From Saccharomonospora marina XMU15 (lineage in GTDB: Bacteria; Actinomycetota; Actinomycetes; Mycobacteriales; Pseudonocardiaceae): a stretch of DNA of 64,000 bases. The notes below the pieces were generated by a model, which did not search any database, was not told the DNA's origin, and was given only the letters and a program-made list of their open reading frames with translations. Positions within the stretch are counted from its first letter, which is position 1, and each line of letters opens with the position of its first letter. The DNA lies in NCBI RefSeq assembly GCF_000244955.1, contig NZ_CM001439.1, positions 5,623,179 to 5,687,178 of the forward strand. The letters are read 5' to 3'. Position numbers and translations under genes: made by a program. Positions 18,067 to 26,475 of this stretch are shown piece after piece.

Positions 18067-19041
18067 CTACCAGGGACGTGATGTGACGTTGGCGAGCACG
18101 GCGTCGAGATCGTCGCTTTCGACGGTGTCACTGTCGCGAAGCAGGGCATGGCGCCGGGCGTCGGTGACGAGTTTCTCCGCGGCGGCATGCGGGAGGTCCT
18201 TCAGCCTTCCGGCATATCGCTCGATATCGAGGCCGGAGTGCGGTACTCGCTTGAGCCGCAGCCGCAGCAGCCTCCGCAGTTCGTGCACGGTCGGTTTGCG
18301 AAAGGTGAGTACTTCGTCAAAGCGGCGCCAGAGAGCGTGGTCGAGCAAGCCCGAGTGGTTCGTGGCCGCAATCAGGAGACTCGGCCCACGGTAGCGGTCG
18401 GTCATCTGCAGAAACGCAGTGACGACACGCTTCATCTCTCCGTGTTCGGCGTGGTCGTCACGGGACCGTCCCAGTGCGTCGAACTCGTCGAACAGGACAA
18501 CGAAGGGTGCCTGGTCCGCGTAGTCGAGAATGCGCCGCAGATTGCTGGCCGTCTCACCGAGGTAGGACGACACCACCGCATCCAGGCGAACCAGCAGGAA
18601 CGGGCGCCCCAGTTCTGCGGCCAGCGCTTCGGCGGCGGTCGTCTTTCCGCAGCCGGGAGGCCCTTCGAGCAGCAGCCGCTGGCGGCGCGGAATCGAGGCC
18701 GCATCCAGCTGAGGCCACTGACGGACCTCCTCGACCAGGCCGTCCAGGGTCTGCACCAATGCGGGGTCCAGGATCAGATCCTCGAGCATCCGCTCTGGTT
18801 CCTTGACCTCCCCCAGGTCCCACTCGCCCTCGCGATCCTTAGGCGGTGGGGGCACAATCAGTGTTGCGCTCGAATCGATGGGCCCCCCACCGGCGACCAG
18901 GAGCTTCTGTAGGTCACGTGCGAGCGCGTTGTGGTGCTTCGCCCGCTCTTCCTCGATGATCTCCATCCCGGCACGTCGGAACGCCAGCTCGTCACGAGCA
19001 TGGAACGCCTTGAAGATCTCTTTCAGATGCCGACCTGCCAT
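18067..19041 (-). CDS. AAA+ ATPase paired with the subtilase
   Basis: 324 residues. An N-terminal helical region of about 115 residues precedes a classic AAA+ module. It contains Walker A LLLEGPPGCGKTTAAEALA, the second-region pore-like segment VSSYLGETASNLRRI, Walker B VVLFDEFDALGRS, sensor 1 LLIAATNHSGLL, and the arginine-finger region HALWRRFDEVLTF. It resembles FtsH, spastin and Cdc48 ATPases but has no membrane segment or protease domain of its own; the protease is the next gene. It is the first gene of the operon, with about 460 bases of apparently non-coding DNA upstream. Confidence 0.88.
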   Translation of the reverse strand: MAGRHLKEIFKAFHARDELAFRRAGMEIIEEERAKHHNALARDLQKLLVAGGGPIDSSATLIVPPPPKDREGEWDLGEVKEPERMLEDLILDPALVQTLDGLVEEVRQWPQLDAASIPRRQRLLLEGPPGCGKTTAAEALAAELGRPFLLVRLDAVVSSYLGETASNLRRILDYADQAPFVVLFDEFDALGRSRDDHAEHGEMKRVVTAFLQMTDRYRGPSLLIAATNHSGLLDHALWRRFDEVLTFRKPTVHELRRLLRLRLKRVPHSGLDIERYAGRLKDLPHAAAEKLVTDARRHALLRDSDTVESDDLDAVLANVTSRPW

Positions 19042-19504
19042 GCAGGCAGCATACGAGGGCCGTGACGCCGTGTCGGGCTAGCCGGGCTGATCACGCCCCA
19101 GAGGAGTAATGCAACAGAGACAGCGGTGGGGTGCGCCAACCACATCGATCCGCACTTAGAGTGACCTTTTGATTACTGCACATGCTCAACCGGCGCGGCG
19201 TGAGAAGGCCACGTCACAGTCAATCCGCTCGACATCACGATCCTTCGACACGAGCGTTGGACGTCCGCGCCGTGCCAGCGTTGCAACGTCCAAAGCAGTG
19301 GTAGGTCCCGTGGGTCGGGCGAACCTGGAAGGTCGTCGATGCAAAGAAGGGGCAGCGGCCGTACCACGGTCGCGGGCCGCGCTCATGTAACACGACGCGG
19401 CGGCCCCGACCACGGCCAAGTTGTCGTTGCCGTGGGACGGGTCCGGGCCTGCCGTGGCGGCGGTCATCACGGCCACCGTAGCGGTGCTGACCGCCAGCGC
19501 GTCG
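19042..19504. other. 463-base stretch without a supported gene
   Basis: It lies upstream of the AAA+/subtilase operon and downstream of a decayed gene. Several short open frames cross it on both strands, but none has a ribosome site, coding-like third-position bias or recognisable motif. It presumably holds the operon promoter. Confidence 0.4.
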
Positions 19505-20742
19505 TCACATGGACTCGAATGCGGGTGGCGGCGTGAGCGGGTCGGCGCGTTCGTGCAACGCGGAATCCCGTCCCAGCGCGGTACGGAAGAACGTCGTCGC
19601 GACGATCGAGCAGGGCGTCGGCAGGGCGGTCAGTGCCTTCGGCTCGGCCTCGCCCGTGGTGATCTGGCGGAGATACCAGCGCAAGCGCTCCAGGGCCTGG
19701 TTGGTGGCCTCGCGGACGTTGGCCAGGTGTCCCTGCCGGAGTTGCTCATGCGCACGCTCAGTCGCTGTCTCGATCAAGTAGGCCGCCTCCGCCAGCGTCA
19801 GCGTGTCGGCCAAGCGTCCCATGATGTCGCGTTCGAGGTCGTGGCGAGGTGTGGGCAGGCCGTGCTCGTGCAGCGCTCGGATCAAGTAGCCGGTGTTCTC
19901 GGCGTGCACGGCACTCCACCGCGCGCTGCCGGTGCCACCGTTCGGGCCACGGGCTGGTCAAGGCCGCCACGAGGTCGGCGACGAGGGCTTCGTTGCGCGG
20001 GCCGGTCGGCCCCGGCCCTGGGGCGGTCAAACGTGCCGTCTCGAAGTTCAGCGACACCTCCTGACCCCGGCTGCGGACAGAGCCATATCCCGAGGACGGG
20101 CAGTCCGGATGCGGGAACAGGAGTCCCGATTTGACCAGCTCCCGCAGCCGCGCGCGGGCGTCCAGCTCGGTTCCTGCGTAAGGCGGCACCAGCCTCCGCC
20201 GCCACCGTTGCAGCGGCGTGGTCGAGGTGAACGCGCTGTCGAAGGGCACTGAATAGCGCCAGCAGGCTCACCGCCTCCCGTAGCGACAAGGCCGCGACCT
20301 TCACCGGCCGGTACTGGTCATACCAGCCGTGGTCCTCGCGCCACCGCTTCACAGCGACCGCTCGATCTGCCGCATCGGCTGCGGACGCGCGGCACGGCGC
20401 GCACGCCTGGACCTCGCCGGCCTCCAGCAGCTTGAGCACCTTCTGATAGTCGGGCCGGTTGTCGACATGAACACGGGCACCGCAGCCCGGGCACGACGCC
20501 GCCGAGACCTGCGCACGAACCCGCTTGCGCAGGTAGTACGCCAACCCCGGGATCCGCTGCCGGGCTAGCGCCGGGCGCTCGTCATAGGCCCGCCGCTCCA
20601 GGTCGCCGACCTTGTAGACGAACTTCCCATCGCCGTCCACGAGCCAGTAGTCCCGGGCCAGCTGCTGCTCCCACGGATCCTCGGTGATGAACTCCAGAAC
20701 CAGGCTCCGATCGCGCTGCCCCGGCTCCTCCACATCAGGCAT
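19505..20742 (-). pseudogene. Unknown helical protein gene broken by two frameshifts
   Basis: The coherent sequence starts at the ATG at 20740-20742 (after AGGTGAG) and runs in one frame to about 20250, with a zinc-ribbon-like CPGCGARVHVDN and CAPCRASAADAAD. It continues in a second frame (TELDARARLRELVKSGLLFP, then NEALVADLVAALTSPWPERW) to about 19925. It finishes in a third frame (AENTGYLIRALHEHGLPTPR to 19505). Each shift is in the same direction, equal to one extra base or two lost. Restored, it would be about 410 residues. No family was recognised. It is either a decaying cargo gene or the product of sequencing errors. Confidence 0.6.
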
Positions 20743-21043
20743 CGCCCGCTCACCTCGCCACCGACCATCACGGAGACCACACCGATGGCCGTTCGCTCTC
20801 GATCCGTGCCCGTATCGCCCTCGACGGTAGCTCGCGGCGGAGGGGGAACACCGGATTAGCCCAGCCAGCGGCATGGCGAACGAGCCGGACAGGTTCACCG
20901 TCGTCATCCAGAACGCGACCTGGCGGCGGCGGGGTCACGAGCGCAGGTGCACCAGAGCCCCGGCAGGCGCGCCAGCGGCCGTGGAATGACCGCACCCGGA
21001 CCGCATCACCCCAGCCAGCAGGCAGCCGACCCGGGCGAGATCC

Positions 21044-21481
21044 TCAAGATCCGCCGTCGGGTCCCAGTACCGCCTCGACCAGGGCGTTCACGTCGAACTC
21101 GGCGCCCGGCACACCGGGCACGTCCAGCAAGTCCGCCGCCCTGGACAACGGATCGTCCGCACCCAAGTCCAGCACGGCGGCCACCGCACGCAAGCGTTCA
21201 GCGACCACGGTCTCCCGCCGCATCACGCCCCACCGGACGGCCAGCACGCGCCCAGCATCAGTCAAGGCGAACCAGCGTCGTGGGGTCCCGTGCCGCGCGG
21301 GCTCTACCCGCGCCTCCTGGAGGAACCCCCGCTCGGTCAACCGTGCGAGCGACTTGTAGATCGACGGCCCCCGCAGCCCGGTCCTCCGTGCGATCTCGGC
21401 ACCGAACGACTCAAACCCCGGCGAATGCGTGATCGCCGAGAGCACCCGCGCCGAAACAATCGAGTAGTTAATAGTCGACAC
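21044..21481 (-). CDS. PadR-like winged-helix regulator
   Basis: 145 residues from a GTG at 21481. The N-terminal winged helix reads INYSIVSARVLSAITHSPG, FGAEIARRTGLRGPSIYKSL and ARLTERGFLQEARVEPARHG, followed by RRWFALTDAGRVLA, the wing typical of PadR and related transcriptional regulators. The C-terminal helices would dimerise. It sits at the right end of the element next to the attachment scar. The start codon lies almost directly after an AT-rich imperfect palindrome, suggesting autoregulation. Confidence 0.75.
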   Translation of the reverse strand: MSTINYSIVSARVLSAITHSPGFESFGAEIARRTGLRGPSIYKSLARLTERGFLQEARVEPARHGTPRRWFALTDAGRVLAVRWGVMRRETVVAERLRAVAAVLDLGADDPLSRAADLLDVPGVPGAEFDVNALVEAVLGPDGGS

Positions 21482-21482
21482 A

Positions 21483-21503
21483 GTTGATCATATAATCGTC
21501 AAC
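21483..21503. promoter_or_regulatory. AT-rich dyad at the PadR-like gene start
   Basis: GTTGA at 21483-21487 and TCAAC at 21499-21503 flank an AT-rich centre (TCATATAATCG). The site is immediately upstream of the PadR-like GTG start at 21481. It stands out in the GC-rich surroundings and has the form of a PadR operator overlapping the promoter. A role in autoregulation is inferred from position only. Confidence 0.4.
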
Positions 21504-21771
21504 CCGGGGATATGCGCCGAAAATACGAGGCAAAACTGCTTCATAACAAGCGTGATAGTGGTACCGCAGGACGCCCCCTCAACCTGCCTGCGGTGGCCTA
21601 CAGCGGGCGCACGCAGGCCCGATGCTGGTCTCCGATTGGGCTCCGTTGCTCACGGAGCACCCGATACGCCGCGACACTGCCCGACACTAACGCTCGCGAA
21701 AAATGCCGCCCGACCTGCACAGATCAACCCTTGGCGGCATTATGTGACACTCGATGACACCGCAAACCCGG

Positions 21772-21812
21772 GGATTAAAAGTCCACAGCTCTGCCAATTG
21801 AGCTAACGGCCC
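21772..21812 (-). pseudogene. 5' half of tRNA-Lys(UUU), attachment-site scar
   Basis: Read on the minus strand, this gives the acceptor 5' strand GGGCCGT, TA, a perfect D-arm (GCTC, loop AATTGGCA, GAGC), the anticodon stem start GTGGA and the loop CTTTTAA with anticodon TTT, then TCC. After that the sequence no longer pairs: there is no T-arm of the right form, and no ACGGCCC partner for the acceptor strand. The fragment points into the element, as expected if integration replaced the rest of the gene. A functional copy is probably rebuilt at the far end of the element, outside the window. Confidence 0.7.
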
Positions 21813-21997
21813 GATCAGCCGGAGTATAGCGGCGACCTGGCGGGGCGAGACCGCTCGGGTCTGCGGCCGCCCACCCGGAGTGGATCACGCTCCCGCCGTC
21901 GGGTCGAGGTGATCCAGCGTCTGACGCCCCACATCGGCGCCCGCGCTGTGGCCGCAGGTGGGGTCCCGCCAACACCTGACAACTTGCTCACAGGTCG

Positions 21998-22216
21998 TCA
22001 AGCTTTGCGGACGCTGGTCGCGCGGAAACAGAAGCCGTCCTGCTGGACTTCTTCGTAGCTGAACTCGACAGCCTCACCTGCTTGGAGTTCCCGGAAGCCG
22101 TCCAGCTCGATCGCGCTGTAGTGAACCCAGGCGTCGAAGCCCGCAGGCAGGTCGGGGGAGGCGATCGTTCCCCAGCCCTCCTCGGGGTTGAAGAACTTGA
22201 CGGTTCCGTGTGCCAT
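21998..22216 (-). CDS. Cold-shock domain protein (CspA family)
   Basis: 72 residues starting at the ATG at 22214-22216; a longer frame upstream is not part of the family. It carries the RNP1-like KFFNPEEGWGTI and an RNP2-like FDAWVHYSAI, the nucleic-acid-binding motifs of the OB-fold cold-shock domain. The second strand WVHYSAI replaces the common VFVHFSAI. The product binds single-stranded RNA or DNA as a chaperone. It is the first clearly chromosomal gene to the right of the element scar. Confidence 0.9.
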   Translation of the reverse strand: MAHGTVKFFNPEEGWGTIASPDLPAGFDAWVHYSAIELDGFRELQAGEAVEFSYEEVQQDGFCFRATSVRKA

Positions 22217-22315
22217 CTCGGCAGCATGGCGGGCAGTTGCCGGTCGGGCAACCGAGTTTGCCCGCCCAGACGCCGACAGCCGGGGTCGAGGTAGAGCACC
22301 CGCCCGGATTCTGGT

Positions 22316-22334
22316 TAAGGTAAGCCTCACCTAT
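22316..22334. promoter_or_regulatory. IdeR/DmdR-like iron box before the siderophore permease genes
   Basis: TAAGGTAAGCCTCACCTAT matches the actinobacterial iron-box consensus TTAGGTTAGGCTAACCTAA at about 14 of 19 positions. It lies 15 bases upstream of the GTG start of the first FecCD gene. Iron-loaded IdeR/DmdR bound there would block transcription, so the operon should be induced when iron is scarce. Confidence 0.7.
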
Positions 22335-22349
22335 CCGACGACCCCGTAG

Positions 22350-23393
22350 GTGAGTCCCGTGGCCACGACCCTTGCGCGTGACGCTCGTTCCCGAGTCGCT
22401 GCGCGCACCCGGTGGGTCTGGCCGCTCAGCGTCGGCGTGCTCGCCGTGGTCGTATGCGCGAGCCTGCTCTGGGGAGTACGGGACATCCCGTTCGAGGTCG
22501 CATGGGAAGCGCTGCTCGCGCACGATCCCTCCAACGCCGACCACGTGGTCATCTGGAACCAGCGCATGCCGAGGACCTTGATCGGCCTGCTCGCCGGGGC
22601 CGCGTTGGGTGTGGCGGGCGCGCTGCTACAGGGACTGACCAGGAACCCGATCGCAGACCCCGGACTGCTCGGCATCAACGCGGGTGCCTCGCTCGCGGTG
22701 ATTTCGGCGATCGCCCTGTTCGGCGTCACCGACCCCGCCGGGTTCGTGTGGTTCGCCTTCGTCGGTGGGGCAACCGCTGCCGCCCTCGTCTACGCGGCGG
22801 CGACAATTGGGCCCGAAGGCCCGACTCCGGTGACACTGACGCTGCTGGGAGCCGCTGTGACGGCTACCGCGACCTCGGCGATCACGCTGGTCTTGCTCAC
22901 CGACCAATCCGTCTTCGCCGAGTACCGCTTCTGGTCGGTGGGAGCTTTGGTCAACCGCCCCGGCGAACTCGTCCTGCTGATACTCCCGGTGGCGACGGTG
23001 GGCCTGGTCCTCGCGGCGGCCAGTGCCCGGTTCCTGGACGCCGTGGCGCTTGGCGAGGACCTCGCCAAGGGGCTCGGACAGAGCATCAACCGAGGTCGAC
23101 TGCGGGTACTGGCCGCGGCGGTGTTGCTGGCCGGTGGCGCGACCGCGCTGGTAGGGCCGATCGCGTTCGTCGGCCTGCTCGTTCCACACCTCGCCAGGGC
23201 GCTCGCGGGCACCAGCTACGGCAGGGTGCTGCCCGTCTCGGCCGTACTCGGTCCGGTGGTGCTGCTGGTCGCGGACGTGCTCGGCCGCTTGCTGGTCCGT
23301 CCCGCGGAGGTGGAGGCCGGGGTGGTGGTCGCGTTCGTGGGGGCTCCGGTGTTGATCTGGCTGGTGCGGCACCAGAAGCAGGTGTCGATGTGA
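22350..23393 (+). CDS. Ferric-siderophore ABC transporter permease (FecCD family)
   Basis: 347 residues with about nine hydrophobic segments. Family motifs are visible: PRTLIGLLAGAALGVAGALLQ, then NPIADPGLLGINAGAS near residues 80-120, the EAA-like region ALGEDLAKGLGQ, and GPIAFVGLLVPHLAR close to the C-terminus. It would form half of the membrane channel of a siderophore importer. The start is a GTG at 22350 just after the iron box. The next permease gene starts within its stop codon. Confidence 0.9.
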   Translation: MSPVATTLARDARSRVAARTRWVWPLSVGVLAVVVCASLLWGVRDIPFEVAWEALLAHDPSNADHVVIWNQRMPRTLIGLLAGAALGVAGALLQGLTRNPIADPGLLGINAGASLAVISAIALFGVTDPAGFVWFAFVGGATAAALVYAAATIGPEGPTPVTLTLLGAAVTATATSAITLVLLTDQSVFAEYRFWSVGALVNRPGELVLLILPVATVGLVLAAASARFLDAVALGEDLAKGLGQSINRGRLRVLAAAVLLAGGATALVGPIAFVGLLVPHLARALAGTSYGRVLPVSAVLGPVVLLVADVLGRLLVRPAEVEAGVVVAFVGAPVLIWLVRHQKQVSM

Positions 23394-24463
23394 GCGGGAT
23401 GCCCGGGTCGCCGGTCGAAGTGCGAACTCCTACGAGCACCCGGCGCGAGCTCACTCGCGCGTTTCGGGTACGGCGCATCCGCCGCCTCACCGTCTCGATC
23501 GCCCTGGCCGCCGTTGCGGCGGGACTGGCGCTCGTGGCACTGCTGCTGGGCGAGTTCCCGGTGAGCCCGGCCGAGGCACTGGCGGTGGCGCTGGGCACGG
23601 AGCAAGGACCCGCACGCCTGGTACTCGTCGAGTTCCGGCTTCCTCGCCTGGTGGCGGCGCTGCTGGTAGGGATGGCGCTGGGCACGGCAGGGGCACTGTT
23701 TCAGTCCGTGCTCCGCAACTCCCTTGCCAGCCCCGACATCATCGGCGTCAGCCAGGGCGCCTCGGTGGGCGCCGTAGTGGCCGTTCTCGGGTTGGGATTG
23801 GCCGGGTTGTGGGTCTTTGCCGCGGCGTGGCTGGGGGCGTTGGCCGTCGCCGCGGTCAACCTGGCGCTGGCGTGGCGCGGCGGCCTTACCGGTCGGCGGT
23901 TCGTGCTCTGTGGGATCGCTTTGTCGTTCGCCTGCACGAGCGTCACCTCGTACCTGCTCGCACGTGGTGACATCCGCGAGGCCCACACCGTGTTGCTGTG
24001 GCTGGCCGGGTCGGTCGGTTCGGCGACCTACGGCGACCTCGCACGGCTCGCGGGCGTCGTCTTCGTGCTACTGCCCATCGCGCGGCTTCTCGAGGCGCGG
24101 CTGGCGGTGCTGGAGCTGGGTGAGGACACCGCGGTGGGGCTGGGAGTCGCGGCGAGCACGACCCGGCTCACGGCCATCGTGCTCGGCGTCGGCCTTGCGG
24201 CGGCCGCGGTCGCCATGGCTGGGCCGGTGGGTTTCGTCGCCCTCACCGCAGGTCCGATCGCGCGACGGCTCATCGGCGACGGCAAGCCCGCGCTGGTGGC
24301 GGGTGCGCTGGTAGGCGCTGCCGTGACGCTCGGCGCCGACATTGTCGCGGCACACCTGGTACCCGGCGACGTTGTGCCGGTCGGTGTCATCACCGGTCTG
24401 GTCGGTGGCCCATACCTGTTCTGGCTACTCGCGCGGTCGCGTGGAGTGGGGAGGGATTCGTGA
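23390..24463 (+). CDS. Second ferric-siderophore permease (FecCD family)
   Basis: 357 residues from the GTG at 23390, which overlaps the preceding stop by 4 bases (GTGA). It carries FRLPRLVAALLVGMALGTAG, NSLASPDIIGVSQGASVGA, LELGEDTAVGLGVA and GPVGFVALTAGPIARRL, the same landmarks as the first permease. The two would form a heterodimer. A much longer frame in this phase covers the first permease out of frame and is a shadow. Confidence 0.9.
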   Translation: MSGMPGSPVEVRTPTSTRRELTRAFRVRRIRRLTVSIALAAVAAGLALVALLLGEFPVSPAEALAVALGTEQGPARLVLVEFRLPRLVAALLVGMALGTAGALFQSVLRNSLASPDIIGVSQGASVGAVVAVLGLGLAGLWVFAAAWLGALAVAAVNLALAWRGGLTGRRFVLCGIALSFACTSVTSYLLARGDIREAHTVLLWLAGSVGSATYGDLARLAGVVFVLLPIARLLEARLAVLELGEDTAVGLGVAASTTRLTAIVLGVGLAAAAVAMAGPVGFVALTAGPIARRLIGDGKPALVAGALVGAAVTLGADIVAAHLVPGDVVPVGVITGLVGGPYLFWLLARSRGVGRDS

Positions 24464-25278
24464 CTACGGACGCCTCGGTCGGGGTGAACACCACCACGTC
24501 GCTGGCAGCACGCGACCTCACGCTGGCATACGGGGAACACCCCGTGGTGCGGGCACTGACGCTGGAGCTACCGGCCGCGCGGGTGACGGCGATCGTCGGG
24601 CCCAACGGGTGCGGCAAGTCGACGGTGATACGAGGGCTGGGGCGGCTACTACGACCGAGAACGGGGCAGGTGCTGCTGGGAGGCCAGAACATCCGGACGA
24701 TGTCGGGCCGCGTGCTGGCACGTCGGATCGGGCTGCTGCCGCAGCAACCCGTCGCGCCCGAGGGGTTGACCGTCGCCGACCTTGTCGCGCGTGGCAGGTT
24801 CCCGCACCTGGGTCTGTTCAACCGGCCCGGCGCCGCTGACCTGGAGATCGTCACGGAGTCCCTCGAAGCGACGGGGACCGCCGACCTCGCCGGGCGCCGG
24901 CTCGACGAGCTCTCCGGGGGGCAGCGGCAGCGCGTGTGGATCGCCATGGTGCTGGCTCAACAGACCGATGTGTTGCTGCTGGACGAGCCGACGACCTTTC
25001 TGGACATCGCCCACCAGATCGAGGTACTCGACCTGCTGAGCAGGCTCAACCGCGAGCGTGGCACCACCGTGGTGATGGTGCTGCACGAGCTGAATCTGGC
25101 GGCCAGATACGCCGACCACCTGATCGTGATGAACGGTGGGCGCGCAGTGGAGCAGGGCCCGCCCAGTTCGGTGTTGACCGAGGACGTAGTGCACTCCGCG
25201 TTCGGACTTCGGGCGATGGTGGTGCCCGATCCGGCTACCGGGGGGCCGATGGTGGTGCCGCGGAAGTCCACATCGTGA
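24460..25278 (+). CDS. Ferric-siderophore ABC transporter ATP-binding protein (FepC-like)
   Basis: 272 residues from the GTG at 24460, overlapping the permease stop by 4 bases. It has Walker A IVGPNGCGKSTVIRGL, a Q-loop in RIGLLPQQPVAPE, the signature LSGGQRQRVWIAMVLAQ, Walker B VLLLDEPTTFLDIAHQ and the switch histidine in VVMVLHELNLA. FLDIAHQIEVLDLL is characteristic of siderophore and vitamin B12 importer ATPases. It energises uptake by the two permeases. Confidence 0.92.
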   Translation: MTTDASVGVNTTTSLAARDLTLAYGEHPVVRALTLELPAARVTAIVGPNGCGKSTVIRGLGRLLRPRTGQVLLGGQNIRTMSGRVLARRIGLLPQQPVAPEGLTVADLVARGRFPHLGLFNRPGAADLEIVTESLEATGTADLAGRRLDELSGGQRQRVWIAMVLAQQTDVLLLDEPTTFLDIAHQIEVLDLLSRLNRERGTTVVMVLHELNLAARYADHLIVMNGGRAVEQGPPSSVLTEDVVHSAFGLRAMVVPDPATGGPMVVPRKSTS

Positions 25279-25294
25279 GCTGATTCATATCAGG

Positions 25295-25313
25295 ATAGCC
25301 TTACCTAAGCTAA
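25295..25313. promoter_or_regulatory. Second iron box, before the binding-protein gene
   Basis: ATAGCCTTACCTAAGCTAA, read on the opposite strand, matches the IdeR/DmdR consensus at about 13 of 19 positions. It lies in the 84-base gap between the ATPase stop and the lipoprotein start at 25363. The binding protein and the reductase can therefore have their own iron-regulated promoter. Confidence 0.65.
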
Positions 25314-25362
25314 GGTGCTCCTATCGCGTCGCTCGCCGCGCAGACCGAGATGGAGTAGTCAG

Positions 25363-26424
25363 ATGCCCGAATTCCCGTTCCGCCGTGCGTTCTGCCTGGG
25401 TCGGCGCAGCGCGGCCGGTATCGCAGCCGCCGCGGTCGCCGCTCTCGCGCTCACCGCCTGCGGGAGCGACACCGGCTCCAAGGCAGACTCTTCGGCACCC
25501 TCGTCCGGCAGCTTCGAGCCGGTGACGATCGAGCACGCCTTCGGCAAGACCGAGATCCAGGAGAAGCCGACGCGCGTTGTGACCATCGGCTGGGGCTCCA
25601 CCGACGCGATGCTGGCTCTCGGCGTCGTCCCGGTGGGGATCGAGAAGCAGGAGTACGGCGGCGACGCCAACGGTGTGCTGCCCTGGGTGGCCGACAAGCT
25701 CACCGAACTCGACGCGCAGACGCCGACACTACTTCCCTCGGCCAACAGCGCGGATCCTGCCTACGAGCAGATACTGAAGCTGCGGCCCGATCTCATCCTT
25801 GCCCCGTACTCCGGTATCACCGAGGAGCAGTACGGCAAGCTCTCCAAGATCGCCGATACGGTCGCCTACCCGAAGCAGCCGTGGTCGACGACGATGGAGG
25901 AGATCGTCACCGTCACGGGGCGGTCGCTGGGGCTGGCGGACGAGGCTGAGCGGGTCCTCGCCGACATCGACGCCACGGTCGCGAAAGCGAAGGCCGAGCA
26001 CCCCGAGTTCGACGGACTCACCATCGCCACACTGGCTTACGGCAGCAACGAGCTCTACACCTACACACAGGCTGATCCACGCGAGCAGGTGCTGCGCGAT
26101 CTCGGATTCGAAACGGCACCAAGCGTCCTCGACCTCACCAAGACCGCCGATCCGGGCGCGTTCTACGTGCCGTTCTCCTTCGAGCAGGCCGATCGGCTCA
26201 CCTCGGACGTGCTGCTGACGTACTCGGCAAGTGAGGACGAACTCGAGGCGCTGGAGCAAAACCCCGGTTACCGGTCGATGCCGCAGATCGAGGCGGGCAC
26301 CGTCGCCAAGGTAGTCGGCGAGGCGGAAGTCGCGGCCGTGTCGCCGCCCACCGCACTTTCCGTGACCTGGGGACTTCCCGAGTTGGTGGACGCACTCGCC
26401 GAAGCGGCGACCAGCGCGTCCTGA
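25363..26424 (+). CDS. Ferric-siderophore-binding lipoprotein
   Basis: 353 residues from the ATG at 25363. The start of the longer open frame, 48 bases upstream, is rejected because it would lie directly against the iron box. A lipoprotein signal (AAAAVAALALTACGSDT) with lipobox LTAC is followed by a class III periplasmic-binding fold with VEHAFGKTEI-like opening strands, KPTRVVTIGWGSTDAMLALG, and the domain hinge AYEQILKLRPDLILAPYSGI. It captures the ferric-siderophore outside the membrane and delivers it to the FecCD pair encoded upstream. Confidence 0.9.
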   Translation: MPEFPFRRAFCLGRRSAAGIAAAAVAALALTACGSDTGSKADSSAPSSGSFEPVTIEHAFGKTEIQEKPTRVVTIGWGSTDAMLALGVVPVGIEKQEYGGDANGVLPWVADKLTELDAQTPTLLPSANSADPAYEQILKLRPDLILAPYSGITEEQYGKLSKIADTVAYPKQPWSTTMEEIVTVTGRSLGLADEAERVLADIDATVAKAKAEHPEFDGLTIATLAYGSNELYTYTQADPREQVLRDLGFETAPSVLDLTKTADPGAFYVPFSFEQADRLTSDVLLTYSASEDELEALEQNPGYRSMPQIEAGTVAKVVGEAEVAAVSPPTALSVTWGLPELVDALAEAATSAS

Positions 26425-26475
26425 CCTGCTCATGGCCGAGGAACAGGCACCGACCGGCACGGAAAGGGGTGGGTT

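Larger units (their letters stand above)
1..21812. mobile_element. Integrative and conjugative element, right part (left end outside window)
   Basis: The stretch carries a type IV secretion block (VirB4-, PrgI-, TrbL- and pilin-like genes), DNA methyltransferases, an excisionase, a tyrosine integrase and cargo. It ends in the 5' half of a tRNA-Lys gene at 21772-21812. Beyond that point housekeeping-type genes begin (cold-shock protein, siderophore operon). The transfer genes show conjugation by a multi-protein channel, not the single-protein TraB route of pSAM2-type elements. The left boundary, relaxase, coupling protein and second attachment site are not in the window. The right boundary is inferred from the broken tRNA, not from a seen pair of direct repeats. 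Confidence 0.75.
21482..21997. other. Junction region between element and chromosome, no supported gene
   Basis: The stretch holds the PadR operator-like dyad, about 250 bases of moderately AT-rich DNA, the tRNA-Lys fragment and then GC-rich flanking DNA up to the cold-shock gene. Two overlapping frames near 21512-21806 have no recognisable motif or good start site and are not called. Confidence 0.4.

Noticed and set aside
19505..20742. Programmed ribosomal frameshifting to explain the three-frame gene.
   Set aside because: Two separate shifts are needed, and there is no slippery heptamer with a following stem at either place. Decay or sequencing error is simpler.
1..21812. A prophage in place of a conjugative element.
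   Set aside because: No capsid, portal, terminase, tail or lysis genes are seen; the identifiable genes are conjugation, modification and integration genes.
21739..21812. A complete tRNA-Lys gene.
   Set aside because: After the anticodon loop the bases cannot form the T-stem or pair with the GGGCCGT acceptor strand.
22412..23389. Large upstream extension of the second FecCD permease.
   Set aside because: It is a low-complexity shadow of the first permease; the GTGA overlap at 23390 is a clear start.
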